A DNA stretch of 64,000 bases, taken from NCBI GenBank assembly GCA_024760905.1, contig CM045735.1, positions 27,216,249-27,280,248 of the forward strand. The letters run 5' to 3'. Under the pieces are notes generated by a model that made no database searches, was not told the DNA's origin, and saw nothing but the letters and a program-made list of their open reading frames with translations. The number at the start of each line of letters is the position of its first letter. Within the stretch, counting starts at the first letter, position 1. The translations under genes and the position numbers were made by a program. The DNA comes from Plotosus lineatus. Taxonomy: Eukaryota; Chordata; Actinopteri; Siluriformes; Plotosidae. Positions 21,740-31,929 of the stretch are shown in pieces.

Positions 21740-22079
21740 TCTGTCTTCCTTTCTCCTTTTTACTCGGGAGTCGCCACAGTGAATCATCTGATTCGCACAT
21801 TTGATTCGGCAGAGGTTTTTACGTCGGATGCCCTTCCTGTCACAAGCCTTTTAGCAAGGGACAGAAACACGCTGACGACTTTGCAGCTACTCTTTACGAA
21901 AGTCAGCAATGGTTCTTTCACATGCCTCTCACCATAGACTGTGAGAGACATGGCCCGCCTTTGATAACCCAGCTAGCTGCACTAGGGGGACAGTGACAAC
22001 CTTGTGGAGAGTGGGACTCGAACCCCCAACCTTTGGATCAACAATCCAGTGCCCTATACCACTAGACCACCACTGCCCT
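21740..22079 (-). repeat. tRNA-headed SINE, family 1, tail A, inverted
   Basis: A reverse-strand copy of the family-1 SINE. It is flanked by a perfect 17-bp duplication GCCAATAGTGAATGCTG (21723-21739 and 22080-22096), so both ends are exact. Confidence 0.95.
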
Positions 22080-22096
22080 GCCAATAGTGAATGCTG

Positions 22097-23490
22097 AAAT
22101 ATCAATTATTCATCAAACCAACGCTGAGCTCGGACCAGACATGAGCAGCTCATGCTGGAATACACAACTAATTCAAATGGACTCGCAGGACTCGAGACAA
22201 TCAAAATTAAGGTACATGTAAAATATACAGAGAAAAAAGTATAAAAGAAAGCATTTGGATTTGTTTTATTTGCATGTTCACAGTAGGCTCAGTACATTAC
22301 ATTTTTCTCATGATGGATCCTCAATTCACTGTCTTATTCTGTGTATTTTTTAATTTGGTTAACGCTAATGATGACATTATGACACAGATTTGTTACTTTT
22401 GGTTCTCGTGCTACTCTAAAACTGTGAAAGGCCTGGCTCAGACATGGTCGATACAATTCGAAGATGTTCCTGATGTCAGATTATTAAGGAATATTTGATA
22501 TCTTGCATAACATTAAAATGGTGACACAAGGAATGTGTGTCTTGCCACACAAACAGTGAGTACCTCATAGCTTCTCACTGTATTGCCTAATATCACTCAA
22601 ACTTCAGTTTCTTGACGGTTACATAACTCATATGCCCAGAATGACAGACGAGTATTGCAGTACCATTTGGACTCGGAATGAATCTCAGGTCAATGATCAT
22701 GTCAAATTTAATAAAGTTATATGTTGATGATTTATAATGCTATTCCTATACCTGGAGGTACTTTTATAGAGTAACTTGAAAGTAGTGCTTCCAGTGTACA
22801 AAAATTCATTACAAATTCCTTTAACGCACATCCGAAAAAACACACTTTGTTTGAAGATGGCACGTCATGGAACTAGATCCATTATCGCCTCTTGTGGTTA
22901 TATTATTTATTGTATTGTTGGTATGAATGCATTGCTAGCTAATTAAATTTTTTTGAAATTTCAAAAGAATTGCTTTGGTAATCTTGTCTCCTCATCATGA
23001 CACCATTATTTTCTGACTATTTCTGCAGAATCATCTTTTAAATTTGTCTCACAGTCAATTAAAAAAATTTCACCGTTTGGAGTATTCCTTTCATTTGATT
23101 CATTTAGCACCTTTACTGATAAATCCATTTTTATACCCACCATGTATGTGTTTGTGTGTGTGTGTTGCTCCACTAGATCTCTGTCCACCTGTATTGATCC
23201 AGGTGTTCTTTTGAGTCCTTACATTGCCCTCAACACGGAGGAAAGAAGCCAGAAATTCAGACACAGTAAGCAGGTACAATTGTTTTTCATACTTTTTGTG
23301 GCAAAGTAAGGATAAGCTATCTGAGTCAGGCATTAGTTGAGATAAGGTAAGCATAAACTTGAGAGTGAAACTAGCTGAGCAGTATACTTGGTATTAAAAC
23401 AAACGTAGACACACAAAACAGTTTCTTTTAAGAATTCGAAAAATCGGGCTGTTTGAAGTACCTTCATGCTAATATTTAAAAAGTGCAAAT
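22097..23490. other. Gene-free stretch
   Basis: No exon, repeat end or coding relic was recognised. Short frames at 22274-22498 and 23006-23575 lack protein-like features. A short (GT)n tract lies near 23148-23164. Confidence 0.3.
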
Positions 23491-23492
23491 TA

Positions 23493-25095
23493 CAAACCAG
23501 ATTCCAAAAAGTTAGCACACTATACAAATTGTGAATAAACACTGAATGCAACAATGTGGAAGTGCCAAATTTCAATATTTTGTTCTGAATATATACTGAA
23601 CATAGATGGCAGGTGAAAAGTTTAATCTGAGAAAATTTATAATTTTAAGGGAAATATATTTGGATTTTAAATTTCATGGTGTCAACAAATCTCCAAAAAG
23701 TTGGGACAAGGCAATTTTCACCATTGTGAAGCATCCCCTCTTACAGCAGTCTGCAAACGTCTGGACTGAGGAGACCGAGGCCAAACGACCGAGGAGACAA
23801 GTTTCTCAAGTTTAGAAGTAGGAATGCTGTCCCATGCTTGTCTCATACAGGCCTCTAACTGTTCAACTGTTTGGACCTTCTTTGTTGCACCTTCCTCTTT
23901 ATGATGCACCAAATGTTCTCTATAGGTGAAAGATCTGGACTACAGGCTGGCCATTTCAATACCCGGATCCTTTTCCTACATAGCCATAATGTTGTAATTA
24001 ATGCTGCATGTGGTCTGGAATTATCATGTTCAAAAATGCAAGGTCTTTTCTGAAAGAAACGACATCTGGATGGGAGCATATGTTGTTCTTGAACTTGAAT
24101 ATACCTTTCTACATTGACGGTGCCCTTCCAGATGTGCAAGCTGCCCATGCTACACACACTCATGCAACCCCATATCATCACAGATGCAGGCTTCTGAACT
24201 GAACGATGACAACACCTTAGGTTATCCTTGTCCTCTTTAGCCCGGATGACATGGCGTCCCAGTTTTCCATAAAGAACTTCAAATCGTGATTCTTCTGACC
24301 ACAGAATAGTTTTTCACTTTGCCACACTCCATTTTAAATGACCCCTGGCCCAGAGAAAACGCCTGCGCTTCTGAGTCCTGTTTAGAAATGGCTTCTTCTT
24401 TGTAATGTAGAGTTTCAGCTGGCAACGGCGGATGGCACAGTGGATTGTGTTCACCGACAATGGTTTCTGGAAGTATTGCTGAGCTCATTCTGTGATTTTC
24501 CCTTACAGTAGCATTCCTGTTTGTGCTGCAGTGCCGTTTAAGAGCCCGAAGATCACGGGCATCCAGTATGGTTTTTCGGCCTTGACCCTTTCACACAGAG
24601 ATTGTTCCAGATTCTCTCTATCTTTGGATGATGTTATGCACTGTCGATGATTATAACGTCAAACTCTTTGCAATTTTTCGCTGGGAAACACCTTTCTGAT
24701 ATTGCTCCATTATCTTTCTACGCAACATTGAGGGAATTGGTGATCCTCTACCCATCTTCACTTCTGAGAGACACTGCCACTCTGAGAAGCTCTTTTTATA
24801 CTCAGTCATGTTGCCAATGGACCTCATTGGTCTTCCAGCTGTTCATTATGAGTACAATTGACTTTTCCAGCCTCTTATAGCTACCTGTCCCAACTCTTTT
24901 GAGATTTGTTGACACCATGAAATTTAAAATCAACACATTTTTTCTTGAAATGATACATTTCCTCAGTTTAAACTTTTGACCTGTCATCTAAGTTCTATTC
25001 AGAATAAAATGTTGAAATTTTGCACTTCCACATCATTGCATCCAGTTTTTATTCACAATTTGTATAGTTAGCCAAATTTTTTGGAATCCAATTTG
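23493..25095 (-). mobile_element. Tc1-like DNA transposon, second family, decayed
   Basis: Flanked by TA (23491-23492 and 25096-25097). Inverted ends start CAAA...GATTCCAAAAA and contain CTATACAAATTGTGAATAAA, with a second internal repeat near 23690 (CTCCAAAAAGTTGGGACAAG) and its partner near 24890. The - strand carries transposase fragments: MMIWGCMSVCSMGSLHIWKG, then IFEHDNSRPHAALIT and WPACSPDLSPIENIW (24181 to 23855), plus a broken upstream part (24488 to 24279). The DDE region is recognisable, but frameshifts make it inactive. Length is 1603 bp. Confidence 0.92.
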
Positions 25096-25097
25096 TA

Positions 25098-26059
25098 GTT
25101 AAAACATATTAGCATAAACAAATAGTTTGTTTCATTTCTGTTTAACCTTTCACACCTCAAAATTGTTTTAAATTTTCAATTTGCGTGTGAAAGATTTACC
25201 CCAAACTCAATTATACTGAAATCTTTAGAGCAAAGGATTTTTTCTCTTTAGTTTTGAGAGTTTAAGTTTAAAATAGTGTCAATAAACACATTTTAAAAAT
25301 AGGTGTATAAAGGAATTTTCATAAACCTTTGTTCTAAAAACATTTAAACAGTTTCAGCTTTTTCTATATATGTGATACAGCAATGCCATTTCTTTTTCAA
25401 GTGTTTAACCTTTCAAACTCTGTCCAAAAGTTATGAAATTACTAATCTTTTGTAGAGATAATTAAGATGTGTGCTAGATATTTCGAGGTTCTTTTTATTC
25501 TTACTTTAATTATTGTAGAAATAATTAAGTATTAATTTCATTTGAATACTGAAATTGTGGAAGAGTACAAGAACAAAGAATAGACATGTAAAATATCAAT
25601 GGGTACTTACAACTCTTTTTGATGTGATTTATTCTAAAAAAAGTGAATTATTCAATAACATTATAAATGTTACAAATCTTATTTTTAAATGCATGTAATA
25701 CCACCAATTAGTATTCCATTTTTCAAAATTTTTCTGAACCCCCCCCCAATTATAAAGGGATACAAGATTCTGTGACGCCAGGAACATTCGGCCGAACCTA
25801 AAAATGCAGGAGACAGTGTGATGGAGGAGCATTATTATTCAAAGGGAAGGCACTAGAACACGAGGAAATCATAGTCACTGTTAGAGAAGCCCTGTGATTG
25901 CTAAGTGGAATCAGGTGTGTATGCTTAACATTCCACCTGCGTGTGACAGCCACGCCCCTCTTCAGCGCTGCATGCATAGAGAGTTAGAGCCGCCAAAACC
26001 AGAGTCTTCCACAAAAGAGACCATAACACACTAAAATAAAACCACAGTACAGTTAAAGC
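25098..26059. other. Mostly non-coding; possible LTR fragment at the end
   Basis: To about 25740 this is AT-rich and featureless. From about 25771 (TGTGACGCCAGGAACATTCG) to about 26029 (GACCATAACA) the text resembles the solo LTR that follows (shared ATGCAGGAGAC near the start and CCATAACA at the end), so a related inverted LTR may lie here. No target duplication supports exact ends. Confidence 0.35.
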
Positions 26060-26064
26060 ATAAC

Positions 26065-26418
26065 TGTTAAGCCTGGAGTGTATGCATTGGACCCAGAGAT
26101 GCAGGAGACCATAAGAAGGTTCAACGATTTATTAAACACTAGGAACTGTAAATCACGGGAATACTAAGTCAATGGAACTGGTCGAGCATGAAGCAAGATA
26201 CCAGGGGTCAAAGAGAAAGCCGAGGAGTGGAATCACAGGGAAAACAATCTTCTGACATCGGAGGGAAGCGCGCAGCTCCGATTTATTGCTGGCTGATTGC
26301 AGAGTGGGACCAGATTCGCTCTTCTGGAACTCGCCTACCGGCAACAGCCACGTCCCTTGCCAGCGCTTGCAATGACTAAAGAAAGAAATAATTCTGGCAG
26401 CCAGCACAGACCATAACA
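26065..26418 (-). mobile_element. Solo LTR of an LTR retrotransposon
   Basis: In - orientation the 354-bp unit begins TGTTATGGTCTGTGC and ends TTAACA, so it has TG...CA ends. A perfect 5-bp duplication ATAAC flanks it (26060-26064, 26419-26423). A second copy, in + orientation, lies at 47010-47369. No internal gag-pol sequence is adjacent, so it is best explained by recombination between two LTRs. The family (probably Ty3/gypsy-like) is inferred only from LTR style. Confidence 0.88.
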
Positions 26419-26423
26419 ATAAC

Positions 26424-27240
26424 AACAACAAAGATAAGAATTTTTACCTTTGTGGTGGTGAGCAGTTGGCATACGTAAATATTGGAGAGGGAGCGAAGCG
26501 GAGGATCCACTTCCATAACAGAGAGGGAGACTGGAAGCAAATCCCCTTCCATAACAGCTTCAGGTGAATTGGCCAAAGGTGTTTTTTTCTCTTGCTACTC
26601 GCTTTGGCGTGGATGACTCTTCTTCAGGATGTCCCTTTCTTTTTTTGAAGAACATTTCTAACGTGTTTCCGCCTTATTTTCAAAACCTTACGGAAGTGAC
26701 TCATGACCTCATCGTTAAAGGTGATCACAGCGATACATAGTATCAAGAACTTCCAGAATTCCCCAGAACAGCACTAGCGTTATCACGGTGATATATAGTA
26801 TCAACAACTTCCGGACTTCAGGAAAGTGCGCATTTCCCCTCCCTCTCGGTCTCATTTTTTCTCGCTTTTTTTAGCGTTTGACTTCCGGATTTTGGTCGCC
26901 TACCAGGACAAAAAATACCTGGATTTTTTGGTCGAATTCCGATTTGTTCCACCTTTAAAGCATTCGAGTACCAAGGTACAACTGTTTGTGCTATTAGGTA
27001 GTCACAAACAGATGGAACTAGAAAATATATATGGTTTGAGGATCAAACATGAAATTAATCTATCTAGCTATGATTATGGCCAGATAACAGGAATTTGATG
27101 AGGGGCACAATTCTGGCATCATTTTAAATGAACACAAGACCTTCTGATTAGTCGCTCAGATCCTTAATTACAGAGGCACGACTGTTTCATATTCTATATC
27201 CTATTGTAAATTTGCATGTGTATGTGTTTGTGTATTACAG
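26424..27240. other. Gene-free stretch ending in a splice acceptor
   Basis: A - strand frame (26576 to 26376) contains two diverged copies of a 36-bp unit (VMEGDLLPVSLS and VMEVDPPLRSLS) and ends at a donor-like GTAAAA. I regard it as repeat-derived. The block 26650-26960 has repeated GTGAT...TATAGTATCAA phrases and looks repeat-like. The right end is a polypyrimidine-poor but plausible acceptor (TGTGTATTACAG, AG at 27239-27240). Confidence 0.35.
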
Positions 27241-27309
27241 AGAGTGCTGAAGTCTGCTAGAAAGAAGCTGCAGTTTGTGTTCAGCAATGTAATGATGAAG
27301 AGCATTTGA
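27241..27309 (+). CDS. Putative terminal exon of an unidentified gene
   Basis: After the acceptor AG at 27239-27240 the frame reads RVLKSARKKLQFVFSNVM followed by MKSI and a TGA stop at 27307-27309. A poly(A) signal AATAAA lies 31 bp downstream (27340-27345). The peptide is lysine/arginine-rich with hydrophobic periodicity and looks like a genuine helical C-terminus. It joins in phase 0 to the candidate exon at 13027-13086. I do not recognise the protein family. It may be the end of the PPP1R26 transcription unit or of a separate + strand gene. Confidence 0.45.
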   Translation, partial: RVLKSARKKLQFVFSNVMMKSI

Positions 27310-27339
27310 AGATACACATCTAAAAGAGTTTGTTTTAAA

Positions 27340-27345
27340 AATAAA
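27340..27345 (+). terminator. Poly(A) signal AATAAA
   Basis: A canonical AATAAA lies 31 bp after the TGA of the putative terminal exon, followed by a T-rich stretch (27367-27380). It supports a transcript end here. Confidence 0.5.
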
Positions 27346-27689
27346 TTTATAATGTAGTCATACATATTTTTTTTTATTAATTATTCTTTTTGTGCTGTTC
27401 TATTTTGAAATTTATTCTTTAGTTTATTTTGAATTATATGGTTGTGAAAAAAAATGTCTACAGTAGATAAGCTAAGCTGTTGTGCTTTAAAAAAGTTCAG
27501 GTGAGATGAATGCTATAAATGATGTTTCACCAGTAAATGTTTGATTTGCATGGCTTGTTTGGTTATTTTTCAGTATCAAATATGTTGGAGGTCAAATAAT
27601 TATAAACTGTTTTTAAAATAAAGTTCAACCTCAAAGGGAAAGATGTTATCTTTCAAAGTTGTGAGGAGGTTCTCACTGTGATTTCACTA

Positions 27690-28456
27690 GGTGAAGATGG
27701 GGTCCATCCAGAGCAACTCGGCAGACCATTGCAGGGCCAACACACATTCAAACATTCACACTCACATCCACACAAACAATTAGCATAACATGTCTTTGAG
27801 TATTCAGATGAAACCCACTAATGCAGGGGTTCCCAACCTTTTGGCACTCGCGACCTCTTACCTAAAAGTTTGAAAGCCATGCGACCCCTTACTTAGGGCT
27901 TACTATCAGCAGTTTAATTTTCCTTTTATTTTTTGTGAAGGAGAGGGAATGAAACATCTAAAAAAAATTAAGAATCCTGTAATTATTTATTAGCAAATCA
28001 AATCACATTGGGCCAACCTGAATTAACAGTAAGAACATATATTCCTTAAAATAACATTAACATTGGTTTGTACAGCTATTTAACCCAGCTAGTGGGATAC
28101 CTGATGTTGCATTTCAGCTGCAAACTTTAAAATTCGTGGCCGAGCGTTTGTTAAAGCCAGTCTCATGTCATCTCCAACATCCAATCTGTTGCTATTCTTT
28201 GTTTTTATATTAACAAGAGTGGAAAATCCTGCCTCACACAAGTAGGTATAAGCAAATGGAACAAGAACACGTAGGGCTGTCATGCTGACGTTTTTGATTC
28301 TAACAAGGCAACATGACTCCCCAGCCAAGGCTTCATCGACCCACTGGTTGGGAACCCCTGCACCAATGCATGGGGAGCACATGTAAATTTCACACACAAA
28401 TGCCAGGGAGTCAAACACAAGCCCCAGTGCTAACCACTATGCCACTGTGCCACCTC
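27690..28456 (-). repeat. tRNA-headed SINE, family 2, inverted, interrupted by a hAT element
   Basis: The right end is the complement of the family-2 head (CTAACCACTATGCCACTGTG at about 28430-28450), and the left part carries the complement of the SINE body. The two halves are separated by the hAT element at 27824-28360. Confidence 0.75.
27824..28360 (-). mobile_element. hAT transposon with C-terminal transposase remnant
   Basis: Ends are CAGGGGTTCCCAACC and the inverted GGTTGGGAACCCCTG. The 8-bp target duplications are CACTAATG (27816-27823) and CACCAATG (28361-28368). The - strand frame 28418 to 28089 includes LRVLVPFAYTYLCEAGFSTL and KTKNSNRLDVGDDMRLAL. These match the hAT dimerisation domain as found in ZBED5-like proteins (YLCExGFSxLxxxKTKxRxRLxVxxDLRL). 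Only the C-terminus of the transposase is left, so this is an internally deleted copy. Confidence 0.92.
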
Positions 28457-29670
28457 CAGTAATCCAATAAAAATAAAAATGTATTCATGCTAAATTCACA
28501 GACAGCCAATTGAAAGCTCCTAAAGCACTTAAGCACAGCTGAAACAAAGTGTTGTTCATCAGAAGTAAAATTGAGGCAAAACAAGACATTTAAAACATTT
28601 AATAATCTATTTATTTAACAGTAAATAAAAACAGATAATAACAAATAACTAAAATATAATATGAATTTTTTGTGTGTATGTGTTTTTTTACAAGTAAAAA
28701 AACCTAAAAGTTTCTTACTGGGTCAAAAGCCAATGAATAACAGTGAGTTTAAAGATGAATTTTAAAAGTGGACAATGAAGAGGCCTGTTTGTCATGGAAG
28801 TGCAGGCTGTCTCACAATTTAGGAGCAGCAACGAAAAATGCTCTCTCCCCTCTGGGCTTCCGGTTGGAATTCAATATTGCTAGGAGCAACTGAGCAGCTG
28901 ATCTGAGAGACTGGGTAGAAACTTATGGATGAAGTAGCTCAAAAACGTAAGACAGGGAGAGGCCATTTAAGAATTTACAATCAAATAAAAGAAGTTTAAA
29001 ATTAAACCCATAATACATGGGGTTCTTCTTTGCCAATTTTAATTTTTTAATTAAAAAAGCTGGGCATCATTACTGAAGAAATTTGCTGGTCCATTTTAAA
29101 ATCAGTGTCCTTCTTAGAACACAAATTTGTAACCATGGGCCTTACATATAGTGCCAAGGGACCCAGCTCACCAGGAAAGGATTCTGACCAAACATTATCA
29201 TTTAAATTTTTTGTTATGAAAATTTAAAGAATTAAGGGCTATCCAAGGTATTATGTCATTGAGGCATACAAGGACAATCCTTTCGCTTTAATGCTACATA
29301 AATCTGACGGTCACATGCTTGGTGAAAAAGGGAGCTGAGTGGCAATGCAAAGCTCACAATTTACCAGTCGATCTACATTCCAAACCTCACTTATTGTCTT
29401 CACAAACTGTTTTGTAAATTTGGATCCATGCTATTTGGTAAAGCTATCATTGCAGAAATTATTTTAGAGAAGGTATAGTCTCCCGTTATCTGAAAATATT
29501 TAACTGTCCTTGATAAAAAACAACAGAAAACAGCAAAAAAAGAAATCTGTTTATAACATGAAAGGTGCTGCTTCAAGACAAGCTGGATTTTCAAGATTTA
29601 AAAATCTTGAAATTCATGTGATGTATTCATGAAAAAATATTATTAGACTTACATTTTTGTGTCATGCTCA
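28457..29670. other. Gene-free stretch, partly repeat-like
   Basis: The block near 28790-28990 (GAGCAGCAACGAAAAATGCT, GACAGGGAGAGGCCATTTAA) resembles text often seen in degraded fish LINE regions, but I could not classify it. No exon was recognised. Confidence 0.3.
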
Positions 29671-29679
29671 TTTTTTTTT

Positions 29680-29925
29680 TTCCATTTTTAATTGCTTTAT
29701 CCTAGTACTGGATAGTATCACACTCAACTCTGGGCAAGGTTCAGTTACCAATCCATCACAGGGCAACATACACAACCACAATCACACCTAGAGATATTTT
29801 GAAACAGCTAATTAGCCAAATATGCATGCGGGAAGAAACCAGAGGACCTGGTGGAAACCCATTCAAGCACACACAGAGAGATCATGCTAACACCACACAA
29901 AAACATCCGTGACCTTCTTTCCGTG
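29680..29925 (-). repeat. Old family-2 SINE relic, inverted
   Basis: Complementary to the family-2 body (GGAAACCCATTCAAGCACAC, CATGCTAACACCACACAAAA), with many substitutions and no tRNA-like head. Confidence 0.55.
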
Positions 29926-30845
29926 ATGCTGAAAACATCCAAAATTAAGTTGCCCCATGGACTAAAATGAGGTCACAGCTCGGCTCAGTATTATATTATT
30001 AATAAAATTAAGTCAGTTGATGACCCGACTGTACTCCTGAAAAGTCGAAATCCAGAAAACGTATACAAACACAGATGCATGAATCTGAGTGATCCCTCCC
30101 TGTACACACCACTTTTGAAATATGCAAATCATATTTAAACAAGCTCTGCACAGAAGATTCCCCTCTCTTCAGGATCCGAAAACATGAGACAAGACAGGGA
30201 AAAAGCAAAATTTCACTGAATATGAATTAGAGACTCTCCTCACTGAAGTGGAGGGCATGCAAAAACATTACTTGGCATGCTATCCTGTCACAGTCTCAGG
30301 GATTCCTCTACCATCCCCGTCATCTTCCACATCACAGACTCGGGGTATTCCTCCACTCTGGCATCACTGGGGTCAGTGCACCCCAACCACTGGCTGTTGT
30401 TGCCCACCCGACTGGTCATGTTTTAACAGGGGCCTGTGAGAAAGCTCTGAAGCTATAGTTTAACTAAAATAGCAAGTTACTAACTAGTACTGATTCTGTG
30501 AAGACAGGATCATATTTGGGGTTGCACATGCTTAGTGCACATGAGGGGAATTCATAGGACAATAGAATAAATTTACTCACCAAGAAGCCACCCATCACTC
30601 ACAGTGGCAGCTTGTATCCGATTCCTAACCATGCTGTTACTCAGGATGTTTGAATCGTGCGTTGAACCAGGCCACTTTGCAAAAATGTTGGTTAATTGCA
30701 TTTGCACATCACATATGAGCTGTACATTGCAAATGAAAATGCTGCCTGTTTACATAAATAAATTCATTCTGTGATGGCACTTTTATATCAACGTGTGTGC
30801 AGTCAGCAGTGCCGATTCAATTAGGAAAATTGCTGTCATTGCAGG

Positions 30846-31195
30846 AGGCAGTGGTGGTCTAGTGGTATAAGGCGCCGGATCGCTGATCCAAAGGTTGGGG
30901 GTTCGAGTCCCACTCTCCACAAGGTTGTCACTGCCCCCCCTCCCCCCCAGTGCAGCTAACTGGGTTATGGGTTATCAAAGGCCGGCCATGTCTCTCACTG
31001 TCTATGGTGTGAGGCATGTAAAAGAACCATTGCTGACTTTCGTAAAAAGTAGGCTGCAAAGCCGCCAGTGTGTTTCCACCCTGCGATGACCTGGCGAGCT
31101 GTCCAGGGTGTACTCTGCCCTCGCCCTGAGTTGGCTGGGATGGACACCAGCCTCCCCGTGACCCTAATTAGGATGAAGCGGATAAGATAAGATAC
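30846..31195 (+). repeat. tRNA-headed SINE, family 1, tail B
   Basis: The head is identical in layout to the tail-A copies up to GTGTGTTT near 31075. It then switches to tail B (GAGCTGTCCAGGGTGTACTC ... CCTAATTAGGATGAAGCGG). It is inserted in the Harbinger transposase. Tail B is shared with the family-2 SINE at 35525. Confidence 0.85.
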
Positions 31196-31487
31196 AGCTT
31201 TATTAATCTCACAATGGAGAAATTCACTGTTACAGGCTCTTGAGGTACCATCAGTAGGGGGTGCAAAAATAGATACAAATACATATATATATCTATATAT
31301 ATATATATCATTTCATTTTCTGTAACCGCTTCATCCTAATATACTGGCCTATATTCAAGTGTACATGTATCTGAGGGCAGAGAAGATGGGTTGATATGGT
31401 TGATATGGTTCACAGTCAGTGGGGTAGATGTGGTTGATTAAAGTGCACGGGGTTTTTATTGCACATAACCGGTATTTTCACAGACAG

Positions 31488-31690
31488 TTACAAAGTGGCG
31501 TTGTACAGTCTGACAGCGGTGGGAATGAACGACCTGCGGTAGCGCTCCTTCCTGCACTGAGGATGTCTCAGTCGTCCACTGAAGGAGCTACTCAGCTTCT
31601 CTACAGTCTGGTGCAGTGGGTGAGAGCTGTTGACCAAGATGGATGTGAGCTTTGCTACCATCCTCCTCTCACTCATACAGAAAATGAACT
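31488..31690 (-). mobile_element. LINE open-reading-frame C-terminus relic
   Basis: On the - strand the frame RRMVAKLTSILVNSSHPLHQ then FSGRLRHPQCRKERYRRSFI, PTAVRLYN is the typical C-terminal cysteine/arginine-rich end of a fish non-LTR retrotransposon. The rest of the element is missing. It lies inside the interrupted Harbinger transposase. Confidence 0.65.
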
Positions 31691-31929
31691 GATGAGCCGT
31701 CATTGCATATTGAGCTTCAATGTTTGTGTTCAGCTGCACTGTATGGGAATTTGATATACTTGGTTGATATGAGGATATTTCGCCCCACACAGCAGGTAGG
31801 CTCAGGGTTGACTGGCACAACCCCAGTTGGTCAGCCGGTTGCCTCTGGAATACCTCTGTTGCTAGGAACACCAGTGTGGTCAGCACCTGTGTGGGTAGTG
31901 CCAGCGCATGGCTCCTCACTGTGTTACGC

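Larger units (their letters stand above)
30190..31925 (-). mobile_element. PIF/Harbinger transposon relic with divergent Myb-like and transposase genes
   Basis: On the + strand near 30195-30265 the frame KKQNFTEYELETLLTEVEGM matches the Myb/SANT-like partner protein. On the - strand a HARBI1-like transposase is in two parts. The N-terminal part (31919 to about 31690) reads SHALALPTQVLTTLVFLATE, then LGLCQSTLS and PAVWGEI. The catalytic part (30845 to about 30585) contains DCTHVDIKVPSQNEFIYVNR, which includes the first catalytic D, then FAKWPGSTHDSNIL. The two parts are separated by a SINE and a LINE fragment. Stops and frameshifts show that both genes are dead. Terminal repeats were not found. 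Confidence 0.78.

Noticed and set aside
26376..26576. Possible - strand first exon (MEGDLLPVSLSVMEVDPPLR) with a GTAAAA donor
   Set aside because: It contains a tandem 36-bp duplication starting GTTATGGAAG and lies next to LTR sequence, so it is more likely repeat-derived.
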